Shown: positions 22,131 to 33,258 of the stretch, one piece after another
Layout: the number at the start of each line of letters is the position of its first letter
Numbering within the stretch: position 1 is the first letter of the stretch
Made by a program: the position numbers and the translations under genes
Assembly (NCBI GenBank): GCA_022036555.1
Contig: CM039140.1
Location: 29,159,843 to 29,223,842, forward strand
Direction of reading: 5' to 3'
Origin: Microstegium vimineum
Taxonomy: Eukaryota > Streptophyta > Magnoliopsida > Poales > Poaceae
Length of the DNA stretch: 64,000 nt
The notes under the pieces: model-generated
The model's database searches: none
Told to the model about the DNA's origin: nothing
The model's input: only the letters and a program-made list of their open reading frames with translations

Positions 22131-23122
22131 TGGGTTATTGTTGACAAAACGTACCAAATCTGCACATTTTCTACCTGTGAAAACAAGAAAAAGGCCTTTG
22201 GCTCCCTTATGCCAATTTTGTTCTTAGAAAAGAATAGTAAGTTTTTCATGGTTTTTCCCAAACCATAGAAAATCGGATCGTGGAACTCATTTTTATCTCA
22301 ACTTTCTAGAGACATCTTCTTTGAAATCCCTGGGTACAAAAAACTCCGTTTAGCAAAATTTTCACCCCCAAACTGATGGTCAAACTGATTTGAGAAAACC
22401 CCGATGCTTGAAGACCTTTTGCGGTTTTTGTGTTTTTTAAACCCTTTGCTGAGAAAGGGGATGAATGCATACCTTTGGCGGAGTTCTCCTAAAAACAATA
22501 GTCCCCCAACGGGGAAATAAAAATGTCACCATTTAAAGCCTTGTATGGTGGGGGTTTTTGCGGGAAACTCCTCTTAATTGGTCAGAACCCGGGGAGAACG
22601 TGAGTTCTTTGGTTTGACTTAAATTTAAAAGGAAAAGGGCCCGGGGATAAAGTCAAACAGTTTCGCACCCAAATTTTGAGTCCCCCAAATCAAAGGGAAA
22701 AAGGGGGAAAATGCAGACAAAAAAAGGGAGGCCCCCCTTCAATCCCAACCGGGGGAGATCATGTGAAACTTAAAAGTCACACCAATGAAAGGAATCTCTG
22801 GGTTTGGAGAAAAAGGGGAAAGTTACCACCTTCGCTATGTCGGTCCATTTCCCGGTTGTGGGAACGCATTGGTAAGGTAGCTTATCGTTTTTAATTTGCC
22901 TAAAAAATTTTTCGGCAGTGAAATGATGTTTTTTCCCATGTACCCCAAATTGAAAAAGGGGTCTTCAAGTTAAGGATAAAAAAATGGGTGGAAGTTGAAG
23001 GAGGGGCATTGGGAACCTGAGTGAAAATATTCCGAGTATCCTGAAAGGGGTTCTAGATCGAAAAGATCGAATTACTTATCGCAAAACCCCTCAAGTTCTT
23101 TTAAAGTTCAGTGGAACCGGGC

Positions 23123-24281
23123 TGTGGGAATACCTGAAAATAGGGTTTCCCTATTTACCCGCACTTCGCAAAACAAAATCACCCTTGGGGGCTCCCCGCC
23201 CCGTCCGAAACCGAGTGACATCACTACCCTTTGGGGGTCCTCGCCCCTCAAAACCCCCAAAACCAAACCCCATTCCCCCGGGGAAATTTTTTTTTCCGCC
23301 TCGCCCCAGCTAAGGTGACGTCTCCGTGAAAGGGGGGTAACCCTCGGGGGGTCCTCCGCCTCGCCCGAAACTAGGGTGATTTTCATCCTTGACGCGCCTG
23401 CCCTCCGGAGGCCCCCCTTCCGCCCCGTCCGAGCTAGGGTGACATCATCCTTGACGCCCCTACCCTCGGAGGCCTCACCGCCATAAGCAGCCTGAGATGC
23501 CCTAGCCTCTATAGTCAAAAGGTCCATAGTGCCCCTCGTCCTTAGGGATGGGGCTCCAAGGCATGAGCCACCATGCCTGCCCCTGTGCGGTACAAGGTCC
23601 TGTGCTGCCTAATCGATGACTTACGTGCACCATACCTATGCCATACCTCCGACGGACACTCGAACAGGGATTAGGGCATCATCAGCCCTGTACGATGGAA
23701 CGCGGGGGTGCCTGGCCCTATGCGGCCAACCTCCGCCCATGCCCATGTAAGGGAAGAACGGTGTTCATAGTCTCAAGGCGCATGGCTACAGCTCCATTAA
23801 GGATGACCAGGACCCAGACACACGTCTACTGGTGCAATCTTTCCCGGGAAGGTAGGCGGGCAGAAGATGAAGCACTCCCAAGACTACATCCCAAGTCAGG
23901 CCCACGTTCTCTTTCTCTATACTGTACTCCACCATCTCTCCCTACATATAAAGCGGGAGAATGGATCCCCAATCTAGGCTCTCTGATCTTTTTCCACTCA
24001 TTCACACACACATACGCTTGCATTCACGCGAGCTCTCACCAGAACCAAGAGCCTCATACGCACGAGACCTGGGAACCCTCTTCCCTCTCTCACCCTTGCT
24101 TGTAGCTCCCATCTACGAGCTCTCCACGCTCGGTAACACGACTCCGCCGCAAACTCGACGTAGGAAGTTCGTGCCTGAACCAGTATAAACCGAGTGTTCT
24201 CCGAGCGTAACCATCCGATCTCTGACACGCTTAGAAATTTACTCGTTGGCCATCTAGACCCCACCATTTTAGACACAGACA
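23123..24281 (+). mobile_element. Solo LTR (Tat-type) inserted into the chromovirus chromodomain
   Basis: Starts TGTGGGAATACCTG and ends ...TTTTAGACACAGACA, about 1.16 kb. The pol reading frame is interrupted exactly at its edges and resumes directly after it. It shares the architecture of the element D LTR (44114-45441): a GC-rich U3, a TATA-like CATATAAAGC at about 23943, and a T-rich end leading to GACA. No internal region is present, so this is a solo LTR from unequal recombination. The 5-bp duplication cannot be verified because the left flank is error-prone. Confidence 0.7.
23160..23480 (+). repeat. GC-rich minisatellite inside the solo LTR, about 60-75 bp unit
   Basis: Units containing CCCTCGGAGGCC..CCGCC..GTCCGAGCTAGGGTGACATCA recur about four to five times. 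Copies to the left are increasingly disturbed by homopolymer length differences, matching the suspected sequence-quality problem near the gap. Confidence 0.7.
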
Positions 24282-24498
24282 CCAGCACTCAGAAGAAGAA
24301 GCTACTTGGGAATCTGAAGATTATCTCCTAGAGAATTTCCCAGAGTTTTATGCTTCTGCAGTTTGAGCTGTTTTGTAAACCCTGATCATAGTTGTAATAT
24401 AAGAAACAAGAAAAATAAGGTTCTTGACACATTTCCTTTTTCGTTACTTTGTTTACACTCCTAAATCTCGGGACGAGATTTCTTTAAGGGGGAAGGGT

Positions 24499-27400
24499 TG
24501 TAACACCTCTGGTGTTTAAACTTAATTAAAATGTGATCATGTCATCATATGCATTAAGTATCATTCACTTGTTTGAGAACCTTGTTATGCATTGAACTAA
24601 AATGAGTTTATTTGTTTGTGTTCAGCTCAATTATGTGAATGCTTGTTATGATTTCAAATCCAAAGTTTCAAATTCCTTTCCAAAACCTAATTTCCAGAGG
24701 GGGTGGATCAAACCCTAAACATGGTTTTCAAAATCTAAAAAGAATTTGCATATGGTTGTTAAAGAAAAGTTGTAGAGCTCTGTTTCAATTGCAAAAGTTG
24801 TGTTAGGAGTTTTTCAAGTTTTATTCAAAAATCTTGAGTTTTTGAAAAGGGGGTAATTCTTTTAAAGAAGGGTTTCAAATTTCAAAAATGCATTTTCAAA
24901 TCTAGGCCGAATTTAAAAAAGTGCATATTGACAAAGTTGTAGATCATGAAAGTTTGAGCAACTTTGGTATTCAAAGTTTTTCATGAAAACCCTTGGAAGC
25001 TTGAGCAGTTTGCAGAATAGTCTCAGGGTTAGTTTGGTCATTCCTTCGAACACCTGCATGTCGGTGCTGGCTTGCGCCGCCAACACCAGGCCGGCCAGCT
25101 GCCGATGCCACCGTGCGCCTTCTGGCATCGACGAGCATCCCATCGGGTGCGTGGCAAGCCCACGATCGCGTTGCCGTCTTCAAAACGCGACGACACCCCT
25201 CCCTCTGCTCTTTTTCAGGCTCGCGCTCTGCCCTGCTCTGCTCCGCCGCACGGACACTCCGCGTCGACAAGCTCGCGCGAGCTTTCCAGTCACTGCCAAG
25301 CCACCAAACCTGTGCTATTATTTTCGCATTGACCTCGCGCACCTTCCGCGCAAGTTGGTTGAAGCCGCCGAGTCCTCGTTTGCCCGGCGCGACTTCGTCT
25401 TCCTCGGCTCCGGCGAGAGCGCCGCCGCTCTAGTTTGCTGTTGTCCAGGCTACACAGGAGCCACATTGTTCTTCTGATTCTTGTTTCTTACTCCTTGTTC
25501 ATCACTGATCAAGATGCCTCCCTCTGTTTTGCATATGGCGGACCGTAGCTCCGGGAACACCATCGTTGTCGCTCGGCTCACCATTTCCGATGGCACGACC
25601 TTCGTCACCAGCTCGTTCTGCTTCACCTCAGGCCAAGTCAGCGCAAGCTTCATAACCGGGGTGAGCTCCTCGAACTCTCCGTGCGCTTGGTTGTTCTTGA
25701 ATCGAGCCGTCGTGCTCTGTCCACGACGCGCCGCCGCGGTCCATGGCCGTCGCGACGGTGTGCTCGTCGGTAGGACTCGTTAGTTGATCTTTTTGATGTC
25801 CGAGTGTTGCGCTAGCTTTGCCTAGCCGTCGTGAGTCCCATCGTGGTGTTGGTTGTTCGAGCATGTGCGTGTTTTGGCTAGCGCATATCGCACAGATCTC
25901 TGCCGTCCGCCATGGTCGACGGTGAGGTCGTCTCGTTAGGTTTTAGTCTCGTTTTCTTTGTGCATTGTGTTCGCGTTGTCTCTTCCTGATTCCGTTGAAG
26001 TGCTTGGTCGAGCCTGTTATGGCCTGTGCTCGCCGGCGCACGAGCGACTGAGCTCGGGTCGCCGCCATCGCCGCTAGTGAGGAGTTTGCGAGGGATAGAA
26101 ATGGCTCTATAGTACCTCGTTGGGTTTGGGGTGAAGGGAGGAAGCCAGCGCAAGGGTCGGTTGTGCATTTAGTTCACTGTCGGTGACGCGCCGCCATGTT
26201 TTGTGGTCGTCGGCGCCGCTGCTCTGTTTTGGGGTCGCTGACATGCGGGACCCAGCTGTCAGTGACAGTATCAAAGGGTTTTTCCTATTTTCTGTTTTGC
26301 ACAGTAATGCTTTTTGTTATTTTCTTATATTTAATTCTATGCATGTATAAATGCTGTAAAAATTTGTATATGCTCTCTGTGATGTGTAGTATTTAAGAAA
26401 AATATAAAATGCCCATGTTCAGTATGTTTTTAATCATGTAAAAATGCTCAAAGTAATTAAAAATGACTTTTCCATGATTTTTCATGCTCTATATGTTGCT
26501 CCAAAAATTATGAAAAGTTTTGTGTAACCATTATACACTTATAACTTGTTGTACAAAAAGTTTGAGAATTTTTGGATGAACTGTTATACATGGCTATTTT
26601 AATAATTAATACTAAAATGATTAGAAACCCTAATCACTTTAGGTTTTGTGTGAATTTGAGTTGTTTGATGTAAATGGTCATTGTCCAGTGACAACCACAG
26701 TATGGACATGCATGTTGATGTGTTGTTTGCTCAGTTCTATTGGATATAATTATTAAACTTGATAATCAAAGTTAGTCATGGTTTAATTAATTTGCTTTAT
26801 GCTCATGTTTAGTTTTCTTTCATGAAGGTAAGTTGTACTCAAGGTGTTTAATATGCCTTTGTTCACCTCTTAAGTGCATGATTGAATGTTTGTTAAGCAT
26901 CATGTCTATAATTTCAAGCATCATCTAAAGTATGTTAGTATATCGTGTAGATATCTCGTTGGTTGGGTTGGATAATCCCTCTAGTGAAGGGACCTTCTCT
27001 GTTATTGATTCTGAGCCAGAATTTGTGTATCCCTCCAACCAAGACATGCCCTGGTGCATTTAACCCTTCCTTGTATTTAAATATTTGCTTTAAATACACT
27101 TATGGTTATTATATTGCATTGTTACTAGTTTATTAAAATTTCTACTTGATGCATAGCCTTTATCCTTGTGTTAATTGTACCTTATACCTTAACACTTGTT
27201 TTAAGATGCAAACTTTTGCTAAAATGCTTAGTCTGCTTAGAACTTTTCTAGTAGGTGATTTCCTGTCACTTACACATAGCGTATTACTTTGGCAAATTGT
27301 TATGCTCTTTTCAAAAAGGGATGTTGTTGGAAGTAATAATCGGGACCGGGTGGACACGGTGTTTGGGAGCCACGAGTGGTGTCTGGTGAGCGGGTTCTTT

Positions 27401-29391
27401 CCGCCTGTGTCATTAGGAACCGTCCATTGTAGATGTCCAAGGGTTGTGACTTTGGAGTACTTATCACATACTTCGGGAAGATGGACTCTGGCTATTCCAG
27501 TCTGAAGAATGGTTAATCCGCACTGGGAGTGGAGAGATGGCGATAGTAGTGTGTACCCTCCAAGTTCGAGGAACTAGATGGAGGTGTAATGTGCTCTCGG
27601 GTGGCGGAACCCCGGTATTGGCTGGAGGATCCAGGGAAAGGTAGTCATATGCGTGCTTTAGTGTTGTATATGGCGTGTGGTTGGGAGCCCCAGCTGGGTT
27701 TAACCGGTTTGAATCGTCGTGTTCCTCGGATATGGAAACATAACCCTGTCCTCTACATCGTAGTTAATGAAACTTAAACTGAATACTTGATGGTTTCCTT
27801 TCATGGATGGTTTATTACCTAGTTATCGATCATAACTCTAGATTGATACTTGAGTAATCTTATGAACGAAATAAATGATTTTCAATTGTTTTACAAAATG
27901 CTCATTTATGCAAAATACTTGATTCTTGTAAACCACACCTTGAATCCTATGACTTTCCATACCTTTTGTCCACCAAATATTTTCTTTTGTCGGATAAGTC
28001 TTGTTGAGTACTCCGTACTCAGGGTTTGTTAACCCCTGTTGCAGATGAGGGTCCTAACCCGGTCTGTGTAGCCTCGTGCTGCATGACCGTTGTTACAGTT
28101 GATGAAGATGAGGAATAAATGTCTTTGCTTGACTCTTGGGCAAGAGTACCTCGGTTGTTTTGTTTATACTTGTTGACACAAAAAGCGTCAGATCTGTGAA
28201 CACCTCGGGCTTATACCCGAATTCGATATCCAAGGTGTGTCAGTCGATTTGACCAGTTAATCGACAAGGACGATAACTAGAACAACGTTGAACAAGACGA
28301 CAGCGATACGCCCGGACGTCAAAGCTCAGATTGCTCAAAACGTGAAACTCGCAAGGTTGATGGAGGTCTTGTAGATGCAGCTTGTCGAAACTTGTAAGAA
28401 CTTGTAGATAAACTAGAACTAATGAGATGAAAGTAGAATTGCTGGAAAAGTAGATAAAAATAATAGATTTGCTTGATTGATTGTCTATCTTTTTTATTTA
28501 CACCACCCCTCGGTACATATTTATACCCCGACCAGGGGAGTTGTAAGCAGACACGACTCTAACTTTCCTAAACAAAATCCCTATTTTTAAGGAAATAAAC
28601 AACTCGTGCACGACTATATCTTTCCTAAACAGAACTCCTATTTTAAAGGAAATAAATGACTCGTGCAAGAATCGGACTCAAACTATAATAATACTGGAAT
28701 AAAATCGCCAGCTTCCTTATTCGTCTTCTTTACGATGAAACTTTCCATCGGCGGACTCCTTTCCATAAACGGCTCCTTTCCGCTTCTATCGGCAGCTTCC
28801 TGTTCCTATCAGCAGTCGTTTCTCTATCAGCAACAGACTTTGGCTCTCATCGGCAATGCTTTCTTGCCTTCATCGGCAACGTCTTGCCTCCATCAGCAAC
28901 ATTGCTGCCTTCATCACATCGGTAATGAGCTTCGGTTCTCATCGGCAATGTTCCTCCAGCCTTCATTGGCAACATCCTCTCTACTTTCATCGGCAATCTA
29001 ACCGGTAATATCCCAATGCCGATAAGGAACGGTAACTAGCCTCTTGTCGATCATCACAATCCTTGGATCATATTGACACGTGCCAAAAAACAGTGTCAAC
29101 AATACTATATCACCAGCTTGATGTAATAAGATCGTATGACACTATGTTATGTTTCAAAAACCTCTGGTTTGTAATATGACTTTAAATTCCACTACTTGGA
29201 TGTAAATTAAATTATTGTATTACTTCTACAATATCTGAAATGAGGAGATCCTGTTTGGAAAGAGGTGGATGACCCGCTGCAAAGTGGTGACGCCTAACAG
29301 GCTAATTAAGACTTGGATCATTTGTCTTGGATTAAGTCGGATGGACATTAATCCTGGCAAGTGGGCCCTGTTCTTAAGAGGTTCTGTCACA
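24499..29391 (+). mobile_element. Element C: 3' LTR of a Tekay-like chromovirus
   Basis: The LTR starts TGTAACACCTCTGGTG right after a polypurine tract, AAGGGGGAAGGGT (24486-24498), itself 120 bp after the pol stop codon. It ends ...GGTTCTGTCACA at 29391, where the gag frame of element B resumes without spacer. Excluding the 931-bp solo LTR at 28171-29101 and one target duplication, it is about 3.96 kb, long but in the range of grass Tekay elements. A GC-rich block at 25060-26230 gives long open frames in several registers that I consider non-coding. The 5' LTR is not in the window. Confidence 0.75.
28171..29101. mobile_element. Solo LTR, 931 bp, with 5-bp target duplication ATACT
   Basis: Starts TGTTGACACAAAAAGCG and ends CAGTGTCAACA, so the extreme 9 bases are an inverted repeat. 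It is flanked by ATACT on both sides (28166-28170 and 29102-29106). It contains a TATA-like ATATTTATACCCC near 28517 and a region (28740-29020) of degenerate direct repeats of TCATCGGCAAYG. No coding region is present. Confidence 0.88.
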
Positions 29392-29719
29392 CGCTGGAGG
29401 GGCATTCCTCCAACACACCGTGAGGAATGCTAAGGACCTCATTGAGAAAATGGTGATCAACCAAGGATGGGGTGAGGTACGTCTCCAGCCGAAGAGTAGA
29501 GGTATGCACACCATCAATGAGGTGGACGTGCTCTCTGCCAAGATGGACCTCTCGATGAAGAAGATAGAATAAGGTTCCAAGAAGGAACAAGAGGCCATCT
29601 ACCCCACTGTCACCGCATGAGCTATAGAAGCCGATCCATGGTGCAAGGTGTGCGGGGGAAATGATCACTCGGGCAACAACTGCCCCGAGACATCGAAGGA
29701 GGACGTGAACTTCATTATC

Positions 29720-29765
<46 letters not shown>

Positions 29766-30713
29766 GGTATCGACCCCAACAACAAGGAGGTTGGAATTCA
29801 CGGCCCTTCTACCAAGGTAATGGAGGTAATAGTAATTACAATAATTATAATTCTTACAATAATCAGCCTTCATTGAAAGATCTTGCTCTTGGCCAATCTA
29901 AAATTAATGATGGTATAAATAGAAAAAATGATTGTCAATGATAAAGTTCTTGAAAATCTTGGTGAGAAAATAGATAGCTTTGCCACCGCTATGAAAAATC
30001 AATTGAGCTTTAACAAAATGTTAGAAACCCAACTAGCTCAATTAGTTGTAGCTATACCATCTCTAGAACAAGGTAAGATTCCTGGGAAACTAGAAGATCC
30101 AATTAAGCATGTTAATATGGTCACAACGAGGTTTGGTAAGTCTCCACTTCGCTCCAATTGGGGCTATCTTCTCGATCCTCCCTTCATCGTGAAGAAGGAA
30201 GATCCGGGCCATCCGATGATCAAGTGCTCAATTGGACAACAGACCTTCCATAACGCCTTCTGTGACCTTGGATCGGGTATCAACATCATGTCCAAGGTAA
30301 CATATGATAACTTGCTAGGGGGACCTGTTTCCTACATGTGTTCATTTGCAGATGGTGGATCAAACAATGCAGTTTCCCGAGGGACTTGCGAGGGATATAT
30401 TGGTGAACATCCAAGATGAGTACACCCCACCGACCTCATCATCTTGGACATGGGAGCCAATGTGGATGTTCCCATCATATTGGGAAGGCCATTCCTCAAC
30501 ACCGCCAACGCGGTCATCTACGTGGGATCGGGGCAGATCCCCTTCCAATTCCCAAGTCACAAGGTAAAATGTGCTTTCAATGGTTATAAACTTAACAAAC
30601 ATGTCAAAGCACATCCACCAAGAAGAAGAGTTCGATCTCCACGCCAAAAGAAGCAATCCTCGGAAGCCAAGATCAATGAACTCAAGAAGGAGGAACCTGC
30701 CAATCCAAGGTAG
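29392..30713 (+). pseudogene. Element B: Athila-like gag C-terminus and aspartic protease, degenerate
   Basis: The frame opens directly at the chromovirus LTR edge with GGAFLQHTVRNAKDLIEKMV, part of plant gypsy gag. A CCHC zinc knuckle, CKVCGGNDHSGNNC (about 29645-29690), is followed by a poly-asparagine run encoded by a microsatellite. The protease follows after a frameshift near 29935: active-site-like CDLGSGINIMSKVTYDNL (about 30260-30310), another frameshift near 30345, and VPIILGRPFLNTANAV with QIPFQFPSHKVKC (30460-30570). It stops at 30711 after a lysine-rich tail. A TAA at about 29569 also interrupts gag. Gag would form the particle and the protease would mature it. Reverse transcriptase, RNase H and integrase are absent. 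Confidence 0.85.
29719..29763 (+). repeat. (CAA)n microsatellite, about 15 units, in the gag frame
   Basis: An uninterrupted CAA/AAC run encodes about 15 consecutive asparagines just after the zinc knuckle. Such runs are common in this part of Athila-like gag. Confidence 0.95.
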
Positions 30714-30843
30714 GTTTGGAAAGCAAAGGAGGTGCACACTCGGTCTCCATCTTCGGAGCCATCAGATGCACCCAAAGAATGAACATGACAAAGAATTCCT
30801 GCTCCAAGGACTTAAAAATCAAGGAGCCCTCGCCGAAAGGTAA

Positions 30844-31869
30844 ATCAGTAGTTATCTTTTATTTTCCTTTGCCTTTACTTCATTTCTTTAATTTTTGTCA
30901 TGCTTAAAATTTAGAAAAATAAAGATTAGACTTAATAAAACCTTGAGATTAGCTTAGCACTAAAACCTGACCAGGTTTAGGCTCTATAGGGGGTTGGCCA
31001 ACACCCTTAGGGATCCTAAACCTGTTTTCTTAAATGGGGAACACAATGTGACCTTAGTGGAAGAAAAAGAAAAGTGAAAAGAGTCCTAGGGGGTTGGCCG
31101 ACACCCCTAGGGACCTTTTGGTCACCTCTCTTTCATCCCCATCTTCTTTTGTCTAAGAATCTCATGATTTGAGTAGTGTGAATTTCAAAATTCAGAATTT
31201 GCTTTAGGAGACATCTCTTTAACTTTGTCATGCTTTAAAAAGAAAACACATCAATCACCTTTTGACTAAAGCATGACACACTTTTGTCTCCCACTACTCT
31301 TTGTTCAAAGTGTGGAATCATGAACACTTTAGCTCACTTTTGATCACATGAAATGACATGCTTTACCTTTCACTAAGCACTAGGAAAGTTGTGTGTGGAA
31401 ATGGCACTTTGGAGCCACACTAGGGGGGTTGGCCGACACCCCTAGTCACCTCCAACTTTACCTTTACTTTGTTCAAAGCATGTCATAATGGTCCATGCTC
31501 ATGGCACCTAAGGAAGAGCCCATGAGAGGGTCGGCCAATACCCCCATGAGGCCTCCTTGATGCCATCTTCTCCCCCTATAAAAGGCCATGCAAGGAGAGC
31601 TCAAAACCACACACTCCAACCAGAATTCAGTTCAAGCTGAAACCATTTCTTCCTTGCCCTTGCCTTGCCTTCTCCTCACTTCTCTCAAGTGAACTTCTTA
31701 TCCCTTTGAAGAAGTAGTGCTACTCTCTCTCAAGTCCACAAGAAAAATACCTTGTCTTTATCAAGCTTCTCTTAGCTTAAGCCTCTCCCCGCAAGGCAAA
31801 CTAGGAAACTAGCATTAACGCTAATCCTTGTCCTAGTCTTGTTCTTGTGTCTATCCCACTTTCTAGAAG
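30844..31869 (+). promoter_or_regulatory. Element B spacer with internal promoter-like region
   Basis: No coding region. Four copies of the near-palindrome GGGTTGGCCGACACCC occur here (about 30989, 31089, 31422, 31526); three further copies lie in this element's 3' LTR. A strong TATA box, CCCTATAAAAGG (TATAAAA at 31577-31583), lies about 290 bp upstream of the ATG at 31870. The layout mimics the LTR U3, suggesting a second promoter driving the downstream ORF. This is inference from motif layout only. Confidence 0.5.
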
Positions 31870-33258
31870 ATGAAGAACCCTTTGAGGTCCGCAATGAAGA
31901 AAGTGAAGCAAGTTCTAAGTGGGAGCTCATCTCGGAGCTCCCACCAATCCGAGGACACTCCTCAAGAAAGGAGAAGGGGTGGATCTGCCCGATACACTTG
32001 GGAGAACATCCCAAATGAAGGACAACCTCAGGAGGAGGACGAATCGCCGATGGAGGTCCCTCATCTTGGTGCATTCATGGTGCCTCAATGAGGACGTACG
32101 ATCAACAAAGTGGTCTCTGGTTTGACCAACTAGAGTACCAGAAGTATCTCTCTTCGGGATCGATCCTTCGAGCATACAAGGATATTGAATCCAACCCTCC
32201 TCTCCAATGCAGGTATGGACAACAAATTCGATACTATCTTCTCTACCATTGTTTGGTCTTGTTTTTAACAAGTAGATGAACTTGGAATTAAATTGCTCAC
32301 CGTAGAGTTTTTGTGTTCTTTACAAGTCTCTCATGATGAAATATCTTTCCATATGTTTAATCAAATCTTTAATCTCACTTGGAGTCATCTAAATGTTGCT
32401 CTTGGTTTTGATGACACATGCTTGCTTGACGTAGATCCTGCCATGAGTAGATTTAACAAAAGGGAATTTTGGTTGTCTATCTCTGCCTTGCATGATTTCT
32501 CAAACCCCAAACCTGAGGAAATTCACAATCCAACCCTTCGTTTTATTCACCTTTGGATTAACATGACTATGTTTCCTGGAAATGATGCTAGCATGCTAAG
32601 AACCATAGAGCTAAAATTGCTATATGCCATAGTTAATAATATTCAAATCTCTCTTGTGAAATGTTTAGTAGCATTTTGGAAAAGTTCGATTGAAAGTAAT
32701 GAACCCATACAATTCACATTCTTAATCACTCGTCTTGCCGAATCCATGAACTTGCTAGATGGAACTTATCCTTTTGAATACATCTCTTCACCTAGAGCAG
32801 TAATTTCGGAAGAATATCTTACACTTGCCCAAATGCTAAAAAGAGGTCCCAGGGGTGGACTCAAAATGATTTATCATGGCCATACAACTGAGGTTCCTAT
32901 TCCAAATAGGCAACGCCAGTTGTATAGGACCCGTAAACTAAACCTTGATTTGGATCAAGGAAATGGGCAAAGAGGTGTTGTAGGTTTAAACAGAAGAGCA
33001 CAGGAGGGGCTATACTTCGTTCAATATGAGCAAGGTGGTCCTTCCCAAGGAGTTGTTGGCAAGGAGGAAGACGATGCAACTTCTGATGCCATGGACACTT
33101 CCAATGGCATGCCTCCTCGACCACCATGTCATCAAAGACCACGAGCATCCTTCTCGTCCTCACGAGATAGGGAGCATCGTGAGCGGCGGCAGGACAATCT
33201 CACCAATGCCATAGGTGAGCTTCACATTGAGCATGGTGTGACAGCAGGCATAGTCTAG
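31870..33258 (+). pseudogene. Element B extra ORF: Athila ORF1 / plant transposon protein-like domain
   Basis: The first frame (ATG 31870) gives a short basic, serine-rich N-terminus ending TAG near 32090. A second frame (32088-32279) has the phrase EYQKYLSSGSILRAYKDIE. A third, open 32293-33258, has the diagnostic core: TVEFLCSLQVSHDEISFHMF, FNLTWSHLNVALGF, NPTLRFIHLWINMTMFP, IELKLLYAIVNN, ITRLAESMNLL and ISEEYLTLAQML. This matches the family often annotated as Arabidopsis retrotransposon ORF-1 or putative plant transposon protein; its role is not well established. A low-complexity tail ends at 33258. At least two frameshifts or stops break the ORF. It sits 3' of the protease, where pol would be expected. 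Confidence 0.75.

Larger units (their letters stand above)
22131..24366 (+). pseudogene. Element C: Tekay-like chromovirus integrase and chromodomain remnant
   Basis: Immediately right of the gap the translation starts WVIVDK, the integrase core entry motif of plant chromoviruses. Recognisable pieces follow in several frames: an SLGTKL-like phrase and a frameshifted HPQTDGQ counterpart (22330-22400), LAEFS..NN (22480), GKL.PRYVGPF and ERIGKVAYR (22815-22890), and LDRKDRITYRK (23055-23085). The reading frame resumes after an inserted LTR with EEATWESEDYLLENF and stops at 24364. Nearly every homopolymer carries an insertion or deletion up to about 23500. That pattern looks more like low-quality consensus beside the gap than natural decay, although real mutation cannot be excluded. 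The product would insert the element's cDNA and direct it to chromatin. Confidence 0.8.

Noticed and set aside
24983..25477. 164-residue open frame in GC-rich DNA
   Set aside because: It lies inside the chromovirus LTR with competing open frames on both strands; composition explains it.
28663..29001. Frame rich in serine, leucine and alanine over the TCATCGGCAA repeats
   Set aside because: It is a translation of a degenerate tandem repeat inside a solo LTR.
32293..33258. Considered as a host gene because it is long and fairly open
   Set aside because: Its phrases match a retrotransposon-associated family and it sits between element B's protease and LTR.
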